Positions 34,191 to 42,839 of a DNA stretch of 64,000 nucleotides are shown piece by piece; position 1 is the first letter of the stretch; the number at the start of each line of letters is the position of its first letter. The stretch lies in assembly GCA_963811635.1 (NCBI GenBank), contig CAWESB010000021.1, positions 8,374 through 72,373 on the forward strand, given 5' to 3'. The DNA is from JAIBJN01 sp963811635. GTDB taxonomy: Bacteria > Actinomycetota > Thermoleophilia > Gaiellales > Gaiellaceae. The notes under the pieces were generated by a model. The model was not told where the DNA came from, ran no database searches, and worked only from the letters and a program-made list of their open reading frames with translations. The position numbers and the translations under genes are program-made.

Positions 34191-35893
34191 AGGGACTCGG
34201 GGCCGGTGACCGCCCCTTCGGAAGCCGAGGAGACGAGGGCCGCGTACTTCGCAAACACGCCCTGCGTGTAGCGCGGTGCCGGCGGCTGCCAGTCGGCGAG
34301 GCGGGCGGCGACCTCGTCGTCGGCGAGCTCGGTGCGGAGCTGGCGGCTCTCGACGTCGACCACGACGATGTCTCCGTCCTGCAGCGCGGCGAGCGGCCCG
34401 CCGCGGGCGGCCTCGGGCGAGACGTGGCCGACCATGAGCCCGTGCGTCGCGCCGGAGAAGCGCCCGTCGGTGACGAGCGCGACCTCGTCGCCCAGGCCCT
34501 CGCCGACGATGGCGGCTGTGACGTGCAGCATCTCGCGCATCCCGGGCCCGCCGGCGGGCCCCTCATACCGGATGACGACGACGTCCCCGCTCTCGATGCG
34601 CCGTTCCTTGACGGCCGCGAAGCAGTCCTCTTCGGAGTCGAAGATGCGAGCCGGGCCGCGGTGCAGCAGGCGTTCGTGGCCGGCGAGCTTCACGACGCAG
34701 CCGTCGGGCGCGAGGTTGCCGTAGAGGATGGCGAGGCCGCCCGTGGGCTTCAGCGGCGTCTCGATCGGGACGACCACCTCCTGGCCCGGCCGCTCCTGCA
34801 CGGCCTCGGCGATCTCGCCGAGCGAACGGCCGTCGACGTTGGGCGCGCCGGCGTGGACGAGCTCGCGCTTGAGCAGCTCCCGGGCGACGAGCGCGACCCC
34901 GCCCGCCTCGTAGACGTCGGTGGCGACGAAGCGCCCGCCGGGCTTGAGGCTGGCGACGACCGGCGTCCGGGCCGCGATGCGCTCGAAGTCGTCGATCGTC
35001 AATGGGATGGCGAGCTCTCGGGCGATCGCGAGCAGATGCAGCACGCCGTTCGTCGAGCCGCCCGTGGCCGCGATCGAGGCGATCGCGTTCTCGAGTGCGT
35101 CGCGCGTGATCACATGCGACGGGCGGACGTCGCGTCGCAGGAGGTCCATGACGAGGCGTCCGGCCGCCTCCGCGGCGTCGGTCTTCGCCGGGACGAGCGC
35201 GGGGATGCCGTTCAGCCCGGCGGGGCTGATCCCCATGAACTCGAGGGCCGTCGACATCGTGTTGGCCGTGAACTGGCCGCCGCAGGCGCCGGCGCCGGGA
35301 CAGGCGACCTCCTCGAGCGCGTGCAGCTCCTCTCCGCTCATCTTCCCGACCGCATGGGCGCCGACCGCCTCGAACACGTCCTGGATGGTCACGTCGCGGT
35401 TGCGGAAGCGTCCCGGCGCGATCGAGCCGTTGTAGAGGACGAGGCCGGGCAGGTCGAGGCGAGCGAGCGCCATCACCGCCGCGGGGATCGTCTTGTCGCA
35501 GCCGACGAGGCAGACGAGGCCGTCGAGGAGGTGGCCGCGCGCGACGAGCTCGATCGAGTCGGCGATCACTTCGCGCGAGACGAGCGACGCGCGCATGCCC
35601 TCGGTGCCCATGGAGACGCCGTCGCTGACCGAGATGGTGTTGAACTCCATCGGCGTCCCGCCGGCCGCGCGCACTCCGGCCTTGACGTGCTTCGCCAGCT
35701 CGCGCTGGTTGAAGTTGCACGGCATCGTCTCGATCCACGTGGTGGCGACGCCGATCAGCGGCCGCGCGAGGTCTTCGTCGGTGAGCCCGATTCCCTTCAG
35801 CATCGCGCGCGCGGGCGCGCGCTCCGGGCCGTCGGTGAGCGCGGCGCTCTGCCGCTTGGCCGGATCGGACGGGCGGTCGTATGGATCGGTCAT
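34187..35893 (-). CDS. ilvD: Dihydroxy-acid dehydratase
   Basis: Iron-sulfur dehydratase that makes the 2-keto acids of valine and isoleucine, 568 residues. Cluster ligands are visible in CLVGCDKTIPAAVMALARLDLP and CPGAGACGGQFTANTMSTALEFMG; GRFSGATHGLMVGHVSPEAARGGPLA is the C-terminal signature. It starts 4 bp inside the thrB stop and ends 4 bp inside leuB, so thrC-thrB-ilvD-leuB is a single translationally coupled unit. Confidence 0.97.
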   Translation of the reverse strand: MTDPYDRPSDPAKRQSAALTDGPERAPARAMLKGIGLTDEDLARPLIGVATTWIETMPCNFNQRELAKHVKAGVRAAGGTPMEFNTISVSDGVSMGTEGMRASLVSREVIADSIELVARGHLLDGLVCLVGCDKTIPAAVMALARLDLPGLVLYNGSIAPGRFRNRDVTIQDVFEAVGAHAVGKMSGEELHALEEVACPGAGACGGQFTANTMSTALEFMGISPAGLNGIPALVPAKTDAAEAAGRLVMDLLRRDVRPSHVITRDALENAIASIAATGGSTNGVLHLLAIARELAIPLTIDDFERIAARTPVVASLKPGGRFVATDVYEAGGVALVARELLKRELVHAGAPNVDGRSLGEIAEAVQERPGQEVVVPIETPLKPTGGLAILYGNLAPDGCVVKLAGHERLLHRGPARIFDSEEDCFAAVKERRIESGDVVVIRYEGPAGGPGMREMLHVTAAIVGEGLGDEVALVTDGRFSGATHGLMVGHVSPEAARGGPLAALQDGDIVVVDVESRQLRTELADDEVAARLADWQPPAPRYTQGVFAKYAALVSSASEGAVTGPESL

Positions 35894-36705
35894 GTGACGA
35901 GCTCAGCTCCTTTCGCTGAGGTGGAGAGCCAGAGGACCTCGACGTCGGGGAAGCGGTTCGAGAGCTCGACCGAGCAGTGCTCGGCCCCGTGGTGGGTCGC
36001 CCACACGATCACGGTCGGCCCAGAACCGGAGATAGTGGCCCCGAGCGCGCCCTGCGGCGGCTCCATCCTGACCTCCTCGAGCAGGGGCGCGTGCTGCGCC
36101 CGGTACGGCTCGTGCAGGCGGTCATTGAGCGAGGCCGCGAAGATCTCTTCGGACTGCGAGGCGAGGCCGGCCCCGAGCAGGGCCGAGCGCCCGACGGAGA
36201 AGACGGCGTCGCCCAGCGGCACCTGCTCGGGCAGCGCGGCCCGTGCCTCGGCGGTGGCGAGCGTCGACTCCGGCACGAGCGCGATCGGCACCGCCGGCAC
36301 GGTGTCGGCGACCTTGTGGATGCGCCCTCCGGAGGTGAGCACGGCGCCGCCGGCGAGGGCGGCCGCGAGGTTGTCGGGGTGCCCCTCCAGGCGGAGCCCT
36401 TCCTTCAGGAGCCACTCCGGGTCGGGCTCGCGACCGGCAACGTGCGCGGCGGCGACGAGGCCGAGCGCGATCACGGCCGCACTCGAGCCGAGCCCGCGCT
36501 CGCGCGGGATGCGGTCGAAGAACTCGAAGCGGAGCCCGTCCGCGGGGTCGATGCGCTCGTAGGCCTGGACGCCCAGGTGCTCCCGGTCCGGCGTGCCGCC
36601 GTCGGTGATCACCACCTCGTTCCAGAGGTCGAGCGCGACCGCGGCGCAGTCGAAGCCGGCGCCGATGTTGGCGGTCGTCGCCGGGGCGCGGACGGTGACC
36701 TTCAC
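35890..36705 (-). CDS. thrB: Homoserine kinase
   Basis: GHMP-family kinase that phosphorylates homoserine in threonine synthesis, 271 residues. It begins VKVTVRAPATTANIGAGFDCAAVALDLWNEV and has the ATP-binding PRERGLGSSAAVIALGLVAA and the C-terminal ATISGSGPTVIVWA. The GTG at 36705 overlaps the thrC stop (GTGA), which fixes the start. Confidence 0.95.
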   Translation of the reverse strand: MKVTVRAPATTANIGAGFDCAAVALDLWNEVVITDGGTPDREHLGVQAYERIDPADGLRFEFFDRIPRERGLGSSAAVIALGLVAAAHVAGREPDPEWLLKEGLRLEGHPDNLAAALAGGAVLTSGGRIHKVADTVPAVPIALVPESTLATAEARAALPEQVPLGDAVFSVGRSALLGAGLASQSEEIFAASLNDRLHEPYRAQHAPLLEEVRMEPPQGALGATISGSGPTVIVWATHHGAEHCSVELSNRFPDVEVLWLSTSAKGAELVT

Positions 36706-37685
36706 GATGCCGCCTCGGCGATCGCATCCGGGTCGGCCGGGACGGAGATGGGGGGCGTCGAGAGGCGGCCGGCAGCGTCGGGGTCCTTGAGCCCGTGGCC
36801 GGTGATGACGCAGACGACCCGCGCCCCCGGCTCGGGCCGCTCGCGGCGGAGTGCCGCGATCCCCGCCGCGGAGGACGGCTCGCAGAAGACACCCTCGAGC
36901 TCGGCAAGGTCGCGCCAGGCGGTGAGAATCTCCTCGTCGGCCAGCGAGACGGTCTCGCCGCCGGAGCGGGCGATCGCCTCGTCCGCCAGCTCGCGGTGTG
37001 CGGGCTCGGCGATCCGGATCGCGGTCGCCATCGTGTAGGCGCGCGCCGAGGCCTCGCCGACCACGAAAACCGGCATGCCCGCGCCGGCCTCGTCGAAGCC
37101 GAGCGCGTACGCACGCGTGTTGCCGCCGCCGCCGTAGGGGAGGGCGAGCGCGTCCGGCGCGCCGCCGAGCTCCTCGACGATCTCGAACGCAGCAGTCTTC
37201 TGTCCCTCGAGGCGGTGCGGGTTCAGGGAGTTGACGAGTGCGTGCGTCCCGCGGCGGCCGAGCTCGCGGGCGGCGTCGAGCGCCGCCTCGAACGGGCCCT
37301 GCACCTCGAGCAGCCGCGCGCCGACCGCCTGCGCCTGCGCGATCTTCCCGCGCGCAACGGCGCCGGCCGGCTGGAGGATGACGGCAGTGATTCCGGCCCG
37401 CGCCGCGTAGGCGGCGGCGGAGGCGGCCGTGTTCCCGGTGGACGCGCAGACGACCGCGCTCGCTCCTTCCTCGACGGCCTTCGACACGGCCACGGTCATG
37501 CCGCGGTCCTTGAAGCTCCCGGTCGGGTTGGCGCCCTCCCACTTGAGCCATACCTCGAGGCCCAGCTGCTCGGAGAGTCTGGGGGCCGGGAGCAGCGGCG
37601 TCGAGCCCTCGCCGAGCGAGACCACGGGCGTCGCGGCGGTGAAGGGAAGGCGGTCGCGGTAGCGCTCGGCGAGGGGAGTCGTCAC
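36702..37685 (-). CDS. thrC: Threonine synthase
   Basis: PLP enzyme that converts O-phosphohomoserine to threonine, 327 residues (the shorter bacterial form). The PLP lysine is in GANPTGSFKDRGMTVAVSKA; VCASTGNTAASAAAYAARAG and YGGGGNTRAYALGF are the phosphate-binding and glycine loops. TAGGGT lies 7 nt before the GTG start, so the thrC-thrB-ilvD-leuB transcript appears to be leaderless. Confidence 0.95.
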   Translation of the reverse strand: MTTPLAERYRDRLPFTAATPVVSLGEGSTPLLPAPRLSEQLGLEVWLKWEGANPTGSFKDRGMTVAVSKAVEEGASAVVCASTGNTAASAAAYAARAGITAVILQPAGAVARGKIAQAQAVGARLLEVQGPFEAALDAARELGRRGTHALVNSLNPHRLEGQKTAAFEIVEELGGAPDALALPYGGGGNTRAYALGFDEAGAGMPVFVVGEASARAYTMATAIRIAEPAHRELADEAIARSGGETVSLADEEILTAWRDLAELEGVFCEPSSAAGIAALRRERPEPGARVVCVITGHGLKDPDAAGRLSTPPISVPADPDAIAEAAS

Positions 37686-37692
37686 AGGGAGG

Positions 37693-37698
37693 ACCCTA
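37693..37698 (-). promoter_or_regulatory. -10 element of the thrC-thrB-ilvD-leuB operon (leaderless)
   Basis: TAGGGT on the minus strand, 7 nt before the GTG at 37685. It is divergent from TATCGT at 37720. Confidence 0.55.
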
Positions 37699-37719
37699 AC
37701 GCCGACGTTTTTCTCGGGA

Positions 37720-37725
37720 TATCGT
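37720..37725 (+). promoter_or_regulatory. -10 element of the 37733 gene (leaderless)
   Basis: TATCGT, 7 nt before the GTG at 37733. It decides for this start over the in-frame GTG at 37724, which overlaps the hexamer. Confidence 0.5.
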
Positions 37726-37732
37726 GCCGTTC

Positions 37733-38260
37733 GTGACGTTCTTCGGCGACTGGGAGCTTCCGGCGGAGCTCACGTTTGGCCAGAGACAGCTTATTGACTC
37801 GGTGGAGTCCCTTCTCGCCGACCTGCAGGCCTCTGGAGCGTCCGTTCCGCACGTCGAGTTCGGGCCCCTCATGGTGATCTTCCGGGGCGCGCCTGACTGG
37901 GAGACGGGGCTTGGCGTGCTCGCCGACGACGACGGAACGATTGTCATGCTGCTCTTCAATCCTGGGCACGTGCATCCGCTCGACCGCACTGACGGGCTGG
38001 ACCTCCTTCGAGCCATCCTGACCGGCGGATGCGAGGTGCATGTGACGGCGCGAGGCGGCCAGGTCGCGCGAACGAGAACCGTCGTTCGGTACCGCGGTTG
38101 GACGCGGGTCGTAAGGGATCGTTTCTTCACCGCCCCGTTGCAACGGAAGAGGACGTACGCGCGGCTGATCGGCTTCGCCAAAAACGATCGAGCGGCCTGG
38201 CATGAGGTCGCGGATCTGCAGGCGAGCAAGGTGCATTTCCGCAGCGAACGGATCGACTGA
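37733..38260 (+). CDS. Hypothetical protein
   Basis: Cytoplasmic protein of 175 residues on the opposite strand to its neighbours, inserted between thrC and hom. It has no recognised domain. Visible features are LPAELTFGQRQLIDSVESLLADLQASG near the start, a central beta-rich part (GTIVMLLFNPGHVHPLDRTDG) and a basic C-terminal half ending ASKVHFRSERID. Its base composition is slightly less GC-biased than that of its neighbours. Function unknown. Confidence 0.65.
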   Translation: MTFFGDWELPAELTFGQRQLIDSVESLLADLQASGASVPHVEFGPLMVIFRGAPDWETGLGVLADDDGTIVMLLFNPGHVHPLDRTDGLDLLRAILTGGCEVHVTARGGQVARTRTVVRYRGWTRVVRDRFFTAPLQRKRTYARLIGFAKNDRAAWHEVADLQASKVHFRSERID

Positions 38261-38265
38261 CGCTC

Positions 38266-39576
38266 CTACGCCCAGCCGAGGCCGGGAACGCCGCGGTCGG
38301 AGATGACCGGCAGCGCCGAGGGCGCGCCCTTCGTCTCCGGGAGGGACTCGATCTCCTGGAGAGCGCTGCGAAGATCGCCTTCGGCGCCCTCGTGCGTGAC
38401 GATGTGGAGCGTTGCGGCACCGTTTTCCTGGTGCTGGATCAGCCTCGCCACCGAGACGCGGTGCGCGGCCAGGCGCAGGGCGACCTGGGCGAGTACGCCG
38501 GCAACGTCGTCCACCTCGATCCGAAGGTAGTGGGGCGAGCGCATCTCGGCGCCCGGGAGCCACTCGAGCTCGCGCCAGCACGCGTCGTTCTGGAGGAAGC
38601 CGGTGCCGGTCGTGCCGATGACGCTGACCATGTCGGCGACGACGGCCGAAGCCGTCTCCATGCCTCCGGCGCCGGGGCCCTCGAGCGTGATCTCGCGGAT
38701 GGCGTCGCCCTGGAGCATGACGGCGTTGAAGGCACCTTCGACGGCGGCGAGCGGATGGTGGCGGTCGACGAGGCACGGCCCGACGCGGACGTCGAGCCGC
38801 CCCTCGGAAAGGGTGGCCGCGCCGACCAGGCGCACGACCATCTCCATCTCGCGGGCGGCGCGGACGTGCGCGCTCGTGATGCTCTCGATCCCGTCGAAGG
38901 TGACGTCGGCGAGCGTCACCCGTGAGCCGAACGCGATCGTGGCGAGGATGGCCATCTTGGCGGCGGCGTCGGCGCCGTTGACGTCCTCGGTCGGGTCCGC
39001 CTCCGCGTAGCCGAGCCGCTGCGCCTCGGCCAGGGCCTCCTCGTACTCGGCGCCCTCCTCCATCTTCGTGAGGATGAAGTTGGTCGTCCCGTTCACGATC
39101 CCGAGGACGCGGTGGACGTTGGAGACGACGAGCGACTCGCGCAGGATCTTGATCACCGGGATCGCGGCGCAGACGCTCGCCTCGAAGCGGAGCTGGACGC
39201 CGGCGTCCGAGGCCGTGCCGAAGAGCTCGGCCCCCCGCCGCGCGATCAGCTGCTTGTTGGCGGAGACGACCGGCTTCCCGGCGCGGAGCAGGTCGAGGAC
39301 GTGGTCGCCCGTCGGCTCGATCCCGCCCATGACCTCGGCGACGATGGCGATGGCCGGATCGTCGCGAATCGACGCGAAGTCGGTGGTGAGGACGCCGTCC
39401 GCGGGCGCGTGGGGCCGCTCCTTGGCGGGGTCGCGGACGAGCGCGCGCACGACGCGGAGGCGGTGCCCGGTGGCCCGCTCGATGTCGTCTGCGTTCTCCG
39501 CGAGGAGCCGGTCGACGGCCGAGCCGACGGTCCCGTAGCCCAGCAGGGCTACGGGGACGTCAACTGGGGACGACAC
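38266..39576 (-). CDS. hom: Homoserine dehydrogenase
   Basis: Reduces aspartate semialdehyde to homoserine, 436 residues. N-terminal NAD(P) motif LLGYGTVGSAVDRLL, then GGIEPTGDHVLDLLRAGKPVVSANKQLIA, GIVNGTTNFILTKMEEG and LGYAEADPTEDVNG with the substrate residues. The C-terminal part from about residue 345 (LRIEVDDVAGVLAQVALRLAAHRVSVARLIQ) is an ACT domain, so threonine feedback control is expected. The GTG start lies 17 bp inside the ilvC 3' end, so it closes the leuA-ilv operon. Confidence 0.96.
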   Translation of the reverse strand: MSSPVDVPVALLGYGTVGSAVDRLLAENADDIERATGHRLRVVRALVRDPAKERPHAPADGVLTTDFASIRDDPAIAIVAEVMGGIEPTGDHVLDLLRAGKPVVSANKQLIARRGAELFGTASDAGVQLRFEASVCAAIPVIKILRESLVVSNVHRVLGIVNGTTNFILTKMEEGAEYEEALAEAQRLGYAEADPTEDVNGADAAAKMAILATIAFGSRVTLADVTFDGIESITSAHVRAAREMEMVVRLVGAATLSEGRLDVRVGPCLVDRHHPLAAVEGAFNAVMLQGDAIREITLEGPGAGGMETASAVVADMVSVIGTTGTGFLQNDACWRELEWLPGAEMRSPHYLRIEVDDVAGVLAQVALRLAAHRVSVARLIQHQENGAATLHIVTHEGAEGDLRSALQEIESLPETKGAPSALPVISDRGVPGLGWA

Positions 39577-40576
39577 GTGCCTCCGCGCCGAGGAGCCCCT
39601 CGCGGCCCGCGAGCTCGCGAAGCTCGCCTCCGACGGTCTCCACAGGATGGCGTGCAGCCATGCGCCGGAGCGCGGTCATCCGCGGCCTGCCGGCCTCCTC
39701 CTCGGCGATCAGCTCGCGCGCGAAGGTGCCGTTGCGGATGTCCTCGAGAAGCTGCCTCATGTTCGTCCTCACGTGCTCGTCGATGACGACCTGGCCGCGC
39801 GTCAGGTCTCCGTACTCTGCCACGTCGGAGATCGAGTCGCGCATGTGCCCGAAGCCGCCCTCGTAGATGAGGTCGACGATGAGCTTCAGCTCGTTGATGC
39901 ACTCGTAGTAGGCGATCTCGGGCTGGTAGCCCGCGTCGACGAGGATCTCGAAGCCGGCCTGCATCAGCGCGGTGACGCCGCCGCAGAGGACGGCCTGCTC
40001 GCCGAAGAGGTCGCTCTCGGTCTCCTCGGCGAACGTCGTCTCGATCATCCCCGCGCGGCCGCAGCCGATCGCGGTGCCGTAGGCGAGCGCCAGGTCGAGG
40101 GCGTTCCCGCTCGCGTCCTGCGCCACGGCGACGAGCCCCGGAGTGCCCGCGCCCGCCTCGAACAGTTGGCGGACGCGGTGCCCGGGCCCCTTGGGGGCGA
40201 CCATGATCACGTCGTGCCCCGGCTCGGGCTGGATCTGCCCGAAGTGGACGTTGAAGCCATGGGCGAAGAGGACAGCGGCGTCCGGTTCCAGATTCGGGGC
40301 GACGTCGCGTTCGTAGACGCCCTTCTGCACGTGGTCCGGGAGGAGGATGGCGACGAGCTGTGCTCCGCGCACCGCCTCGGCGAACGTCTTGACGGTGAGA
40401 CCCGCATCCTCGGCGGCCGCCCAGGAAGAGCTCCCTTCGCGGAGCCCGACCTCGACGTCGACGCCGGAGTCGCGCAGGTTGAGCGCGTGGGCGTGACCCT
40501 GGCTGCCGTAGCCGAGGACGGCCACCTTGCCGGAGAGGAGGTCGACGTTGCCTTCGCGATGGACTGTTGCTGCCAT
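39560..40576 (-). CDS. ilvC: Ketol-acid reductoisomerase (class I)
   Basis: NADPH-dependent reductoisomerase of valine and isoleucine synthesis, 338 residues. Rossmann motif VLGYGSQGHAHALNLRDSG, FAHGFNVHFGQIQP, MVAPKGPGHRVR and the metal-binding ETESDLFGEQAVLCGG and YYECINELKLIVDLIYEGG are all present. The length fits class I. It follows ilvN by 35 bp with an AGGAA ribosome-binding site and overlaps hom downstream. Confidence 0.97.
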   Translation of the reverse strand: MAATVHREGNVDLLSGKVAVLGYGSQGHAHALNLRDSGVDVEVGLREGSSSWAAAEDAGLTVKTFAEAVRGAQLVAILLPDHVQKGVYERDVAPNLEPDAAVLFAHGFNVHFGQIQPEPGHDVIMVAPKGPGHRVRQLFEAGAGTPGLVAVAQDASGNALDLALAYGTAIGCGRAGMIETTFAEETESDLFGEQAVLCGGVTALMQAGFEILVDAGYQPEIAYYECINELKLIVDLIYEGGFGHMRDSISDVAEYGDLTRGQVVIDEHVRTNMRQLLEDIRNGTFARELIAEEEAGRPRMTALRRMAARHPVETVGGELRELAGREGLLGAEARVVPS

Positions 40577-40611
40577 GAGCGCGGTTCCTTTCTAGATGTG
40601 GTCGGGCATCG

Positions 40612-41124
40612 TTACCGGAGGACGTGCTGGGGACGGCGGCTGCGGTTCGCGGACGCCCGCGCGAGCCCGATCCGCCCTGTGCGGGCGAGCTCGATCAGGC
40701 CGTGCGGGCGCAGGAGCTCCTCGAAGGACTCGAGCTGCTCCGGCGTGCCTACGACCTCGAAGACCATGGAATCGGGGCCGAGGTCGGCGACGCGCGCGTC
40801 GAAGACGTCGGCGAGGGCGATCAGCTCCGCGCGCCGGCTCGGGTCGGCCGAGACGCGGACGAGCGCGAGCTCGCGCTCGACGGCGGCGCCGGCCTCGAGC
40901 GTCGAGACGCGGAGGACGTTCACGAGCTTGTGCATCTGCTTCTCGATCTGCTCGAGCAGGTCGGCGGGACAGTCGACAGTGAGCACGATGCGGGAGACGT
41001 CTTGGCGCTCCGTCGGCCCGACGGCGAGGCTCTCGATGTTGAAACCCCGCCGCGCGAACATGTTCGAGACCCGGGCGAGCGCGCCCGGCCTGTTCTCGAC
41101 GAGGACGGAGACGGTGTGCGTCAC
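40612..41124 (-). CDS. ilvN: Acetolactate synthase small (regulatory) subunit
   Basis: Valine-sensing ACT-domain subunit of acetohydroxyacid synthase, 170 residues. The N-terminal ACT domain is HTVSVLVENRPGALARVSNMFARRGFNIESLAVGPTE; a second ACT-like half follows. The C-terminus is basic (RSRRPQHVLR). The GTG start overlaps the ilvB stop (GTGA). Confidence 0.95.
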   Translation of the reverse strand: MTHTVSVLVENRPGALARVSNMFARRGFNIESLAVGPTERQDVSRIVLTVDCPADLLEQIEKQMHKLVNVLRVSTLEAGAAVERELALVRVSADPSRRAELIALADVFDARVADLGPDSMVFEVVGTPEQLESFEELLRPHGLIELARTGRIGLARASANRSRRPQHVLR

Positions 41125-42839
41125 GCTTCGACGACCTCCTCCTCGGAGAACTCGATCACGTCCGTCGCCGCGGCGCCGGCCGGGATCATCGGGAAGCACT
41201 TCTCCTCGGGGTCGGTGCGCGCGTCGACGACGGCGGTGCGCCCGCAGGAGATCGCCTCCTCGAGCACGCTCTCGAGGTCGTCCTCGGACTCGACCGTGAA
41301 GCCGGCCGCGCCGTAGGCCTCGGCGAGCTGTGCGTAGTCCGGCACCTGGTGCGTCAGGTGCGTCTCGGAGAAGCGGTTCGCGTAGAACATCTCCTGCCAC
41401 TGGCGCACCATCCCGAGCCAGCCGTTGTTGACGATCACGACCACGATCGGCAGGCCCTCGAGCACCGATGTGGCCAACTCCTGCGAGGTCATCTGGAAGC
41501 AGCCGTCGCCGTCGATGCAGACGACGGTCGCGTCCGGTCGTGCCGCCTTGGCGCCGATGGCGGCCGGGAGCCCGTAGCCCATCGTCCCGAGGCCGCCCGA
41601 CGTGATGAACGTGCGCGGCCGGTCGCAGACGATGTACTGCATCGCCCACATCTGGTGCTGGCCGACGCCGGTCGTCCAGACGACATCGCGTTCGGTCGTC
41701 AGGTCGCGGAGCGTCTCGATCACGGCCTGCGGCTTCAGGTACTGACCCCCGCGCACGTAGCGGTACGGGAACTGCTCGCGCCACTCGTCGAGCTGGTGCC
41801 GCCAGGCGGCGGGCCCCACACGGCCGGGCTCGGCCTCGGAGCGAAACGCCTTCGTCAGCTCGCTGAGCGCCGGCTTCAGCGGGCCGGTGACCGGGATGTC
41901 GGCATGGCGGAGCTTGCCGATCTCGGCGGCGTCGATGTCGAAATGGATCACCTTCGCGCCCGGCGCGAACGCCGAGAGCTTGCCGGTGACGCGGTCGTCG
42001 AAGCGGGCGCCGACGGCGACGATCAGGTCGGCCTTGTTCAGGCCCCAGTTCGCCCACTTCGAGCCGTGCATGCCGGGAGGCCCGTAGCAAAGCGGGTGCG
42101 TCTCCGGGAAGGCGCTCTTCGCCATCAGCGTCGTGATCACCGGGATGCCGCCCGTCTCGGCGAGCTCGAGCAGCTCGGCGCAGGCGTCGCCGTTGACGAC
42201 GCCGCCGCCGACGTAGAGGACAGGTCGTGAGGCGGCGAGCAGGGCTCTCGCCGCCTCGCGAACCTGTCGTGGGTGGACACTGGCAGGTGGTCTCCACCCT
42301 GGGAGATCGACTTGATGGGGGTACGTGAAGTCGATCTCCGCCTCCTGCACGTCCTTGGCGACGTCCACGAGTACCGGGCCTGAGCGCCCGGTTCGGGCGA
42401 TGTGGAAAGCCGCCTTCAGGACATGCGGGAGTTCCTCGACGTCTTGTACGAGCCACGAGTGCTTGACGATCGGGAGCGTGATGCCGGTCGCATCCGTCTC
42501 CTGGAACGCGTCGGTGCCGATGAGGTTCGTCCGCACCTGACCGGTGATGCAGACGAGCGGGGTCGAGTCCATCCAGGCGTCGGCGATCGGGGTGACCAGG
42601 TTCGTCACACCAGGTCCGGATGTCGCCATGGCAACGCCGACCCGGCCGGAGGCACGAGCGTAGCCCTCCGCCATGTGCCCCGCGCCCTGCTCGTGGCGGG
42701 CGAGCACGTGGCGGACCGTCGTGCCGCGGGCGAACGCGTCGTAGAGCGGGAGGATCGCCCCGCCCGGGATGCCGAAGGCGACGTCCACGCCCTCGGCCTC
42801 GAGGGAGCGGAGGATCGCATCGGAGCCCAGCATCTTCAC
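41121..42839 (-). CDS. ilvB: Acetolactate synthase large (catalytic) subunit
   Basis: Thiamine-diphosphate enzyme that makes acetolactate or acetohydroxybutyrate, 572 residues. It has GIPGGAILPLYDAFA, the catalytic Glu in LARHEQGAGHMAEGYARASG, a central FAD-binding-type domain, and the TPP motif GDGCFQMTSQELATSVLEGLP ending VIVNN. The start is taken as the GTG at 42839, because it overlaps the previous stop as GTGA; an ATG two codons later is possible. Confidence 0.96.
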   Translation of the reverse strand: MKMLGSDAILRSLEAEGVDVAFGIPGGAILPLYDAFARGTTVRHVLARHEQGAGHMAEGYARASGRVGVAMATSGPGVTNLVTPIADAWMDSTPLVCITGQVRTNLIGTDAFQETDATGITLPIVKHSWLVQDVEELPHVLKAAFHIARTGRSGPVLVDVAKDVQEAEIDFTYPHQVDLPGWRPPASVHPRQVREAARALLAASRPVLYVGGGVVNGDACAELLELAETGGIPVITTLMAKSAFPETHPLCYGPPGMHGSKWANWGLNKADLIVAVGARFDDRVTGKLSAFAPGAKVIHFDIDAAEIGKLRHADIPVTGPLKPALSELTKAFRSEAEPGRVGPAAWRHQLDEWREQFPYRYVRGGQYLKPQAVIETLRDLTTERDVVWTTGVGQHQMWAMQYIVCDRPRTFITSGGLGTMGYGLPAAIGAKAARPDATVVCIDGDGCFQMTSQELATSVLEGLPIVVVIVNNGWLGMVRQWQEMFYANRFSETHLTHQVPDYAQLAEAYGAAGFTVESEDDLESVLEEAISCGRTAVVDARTDPEEKCFPMIPAGAAATDVIEFSEEEVVEA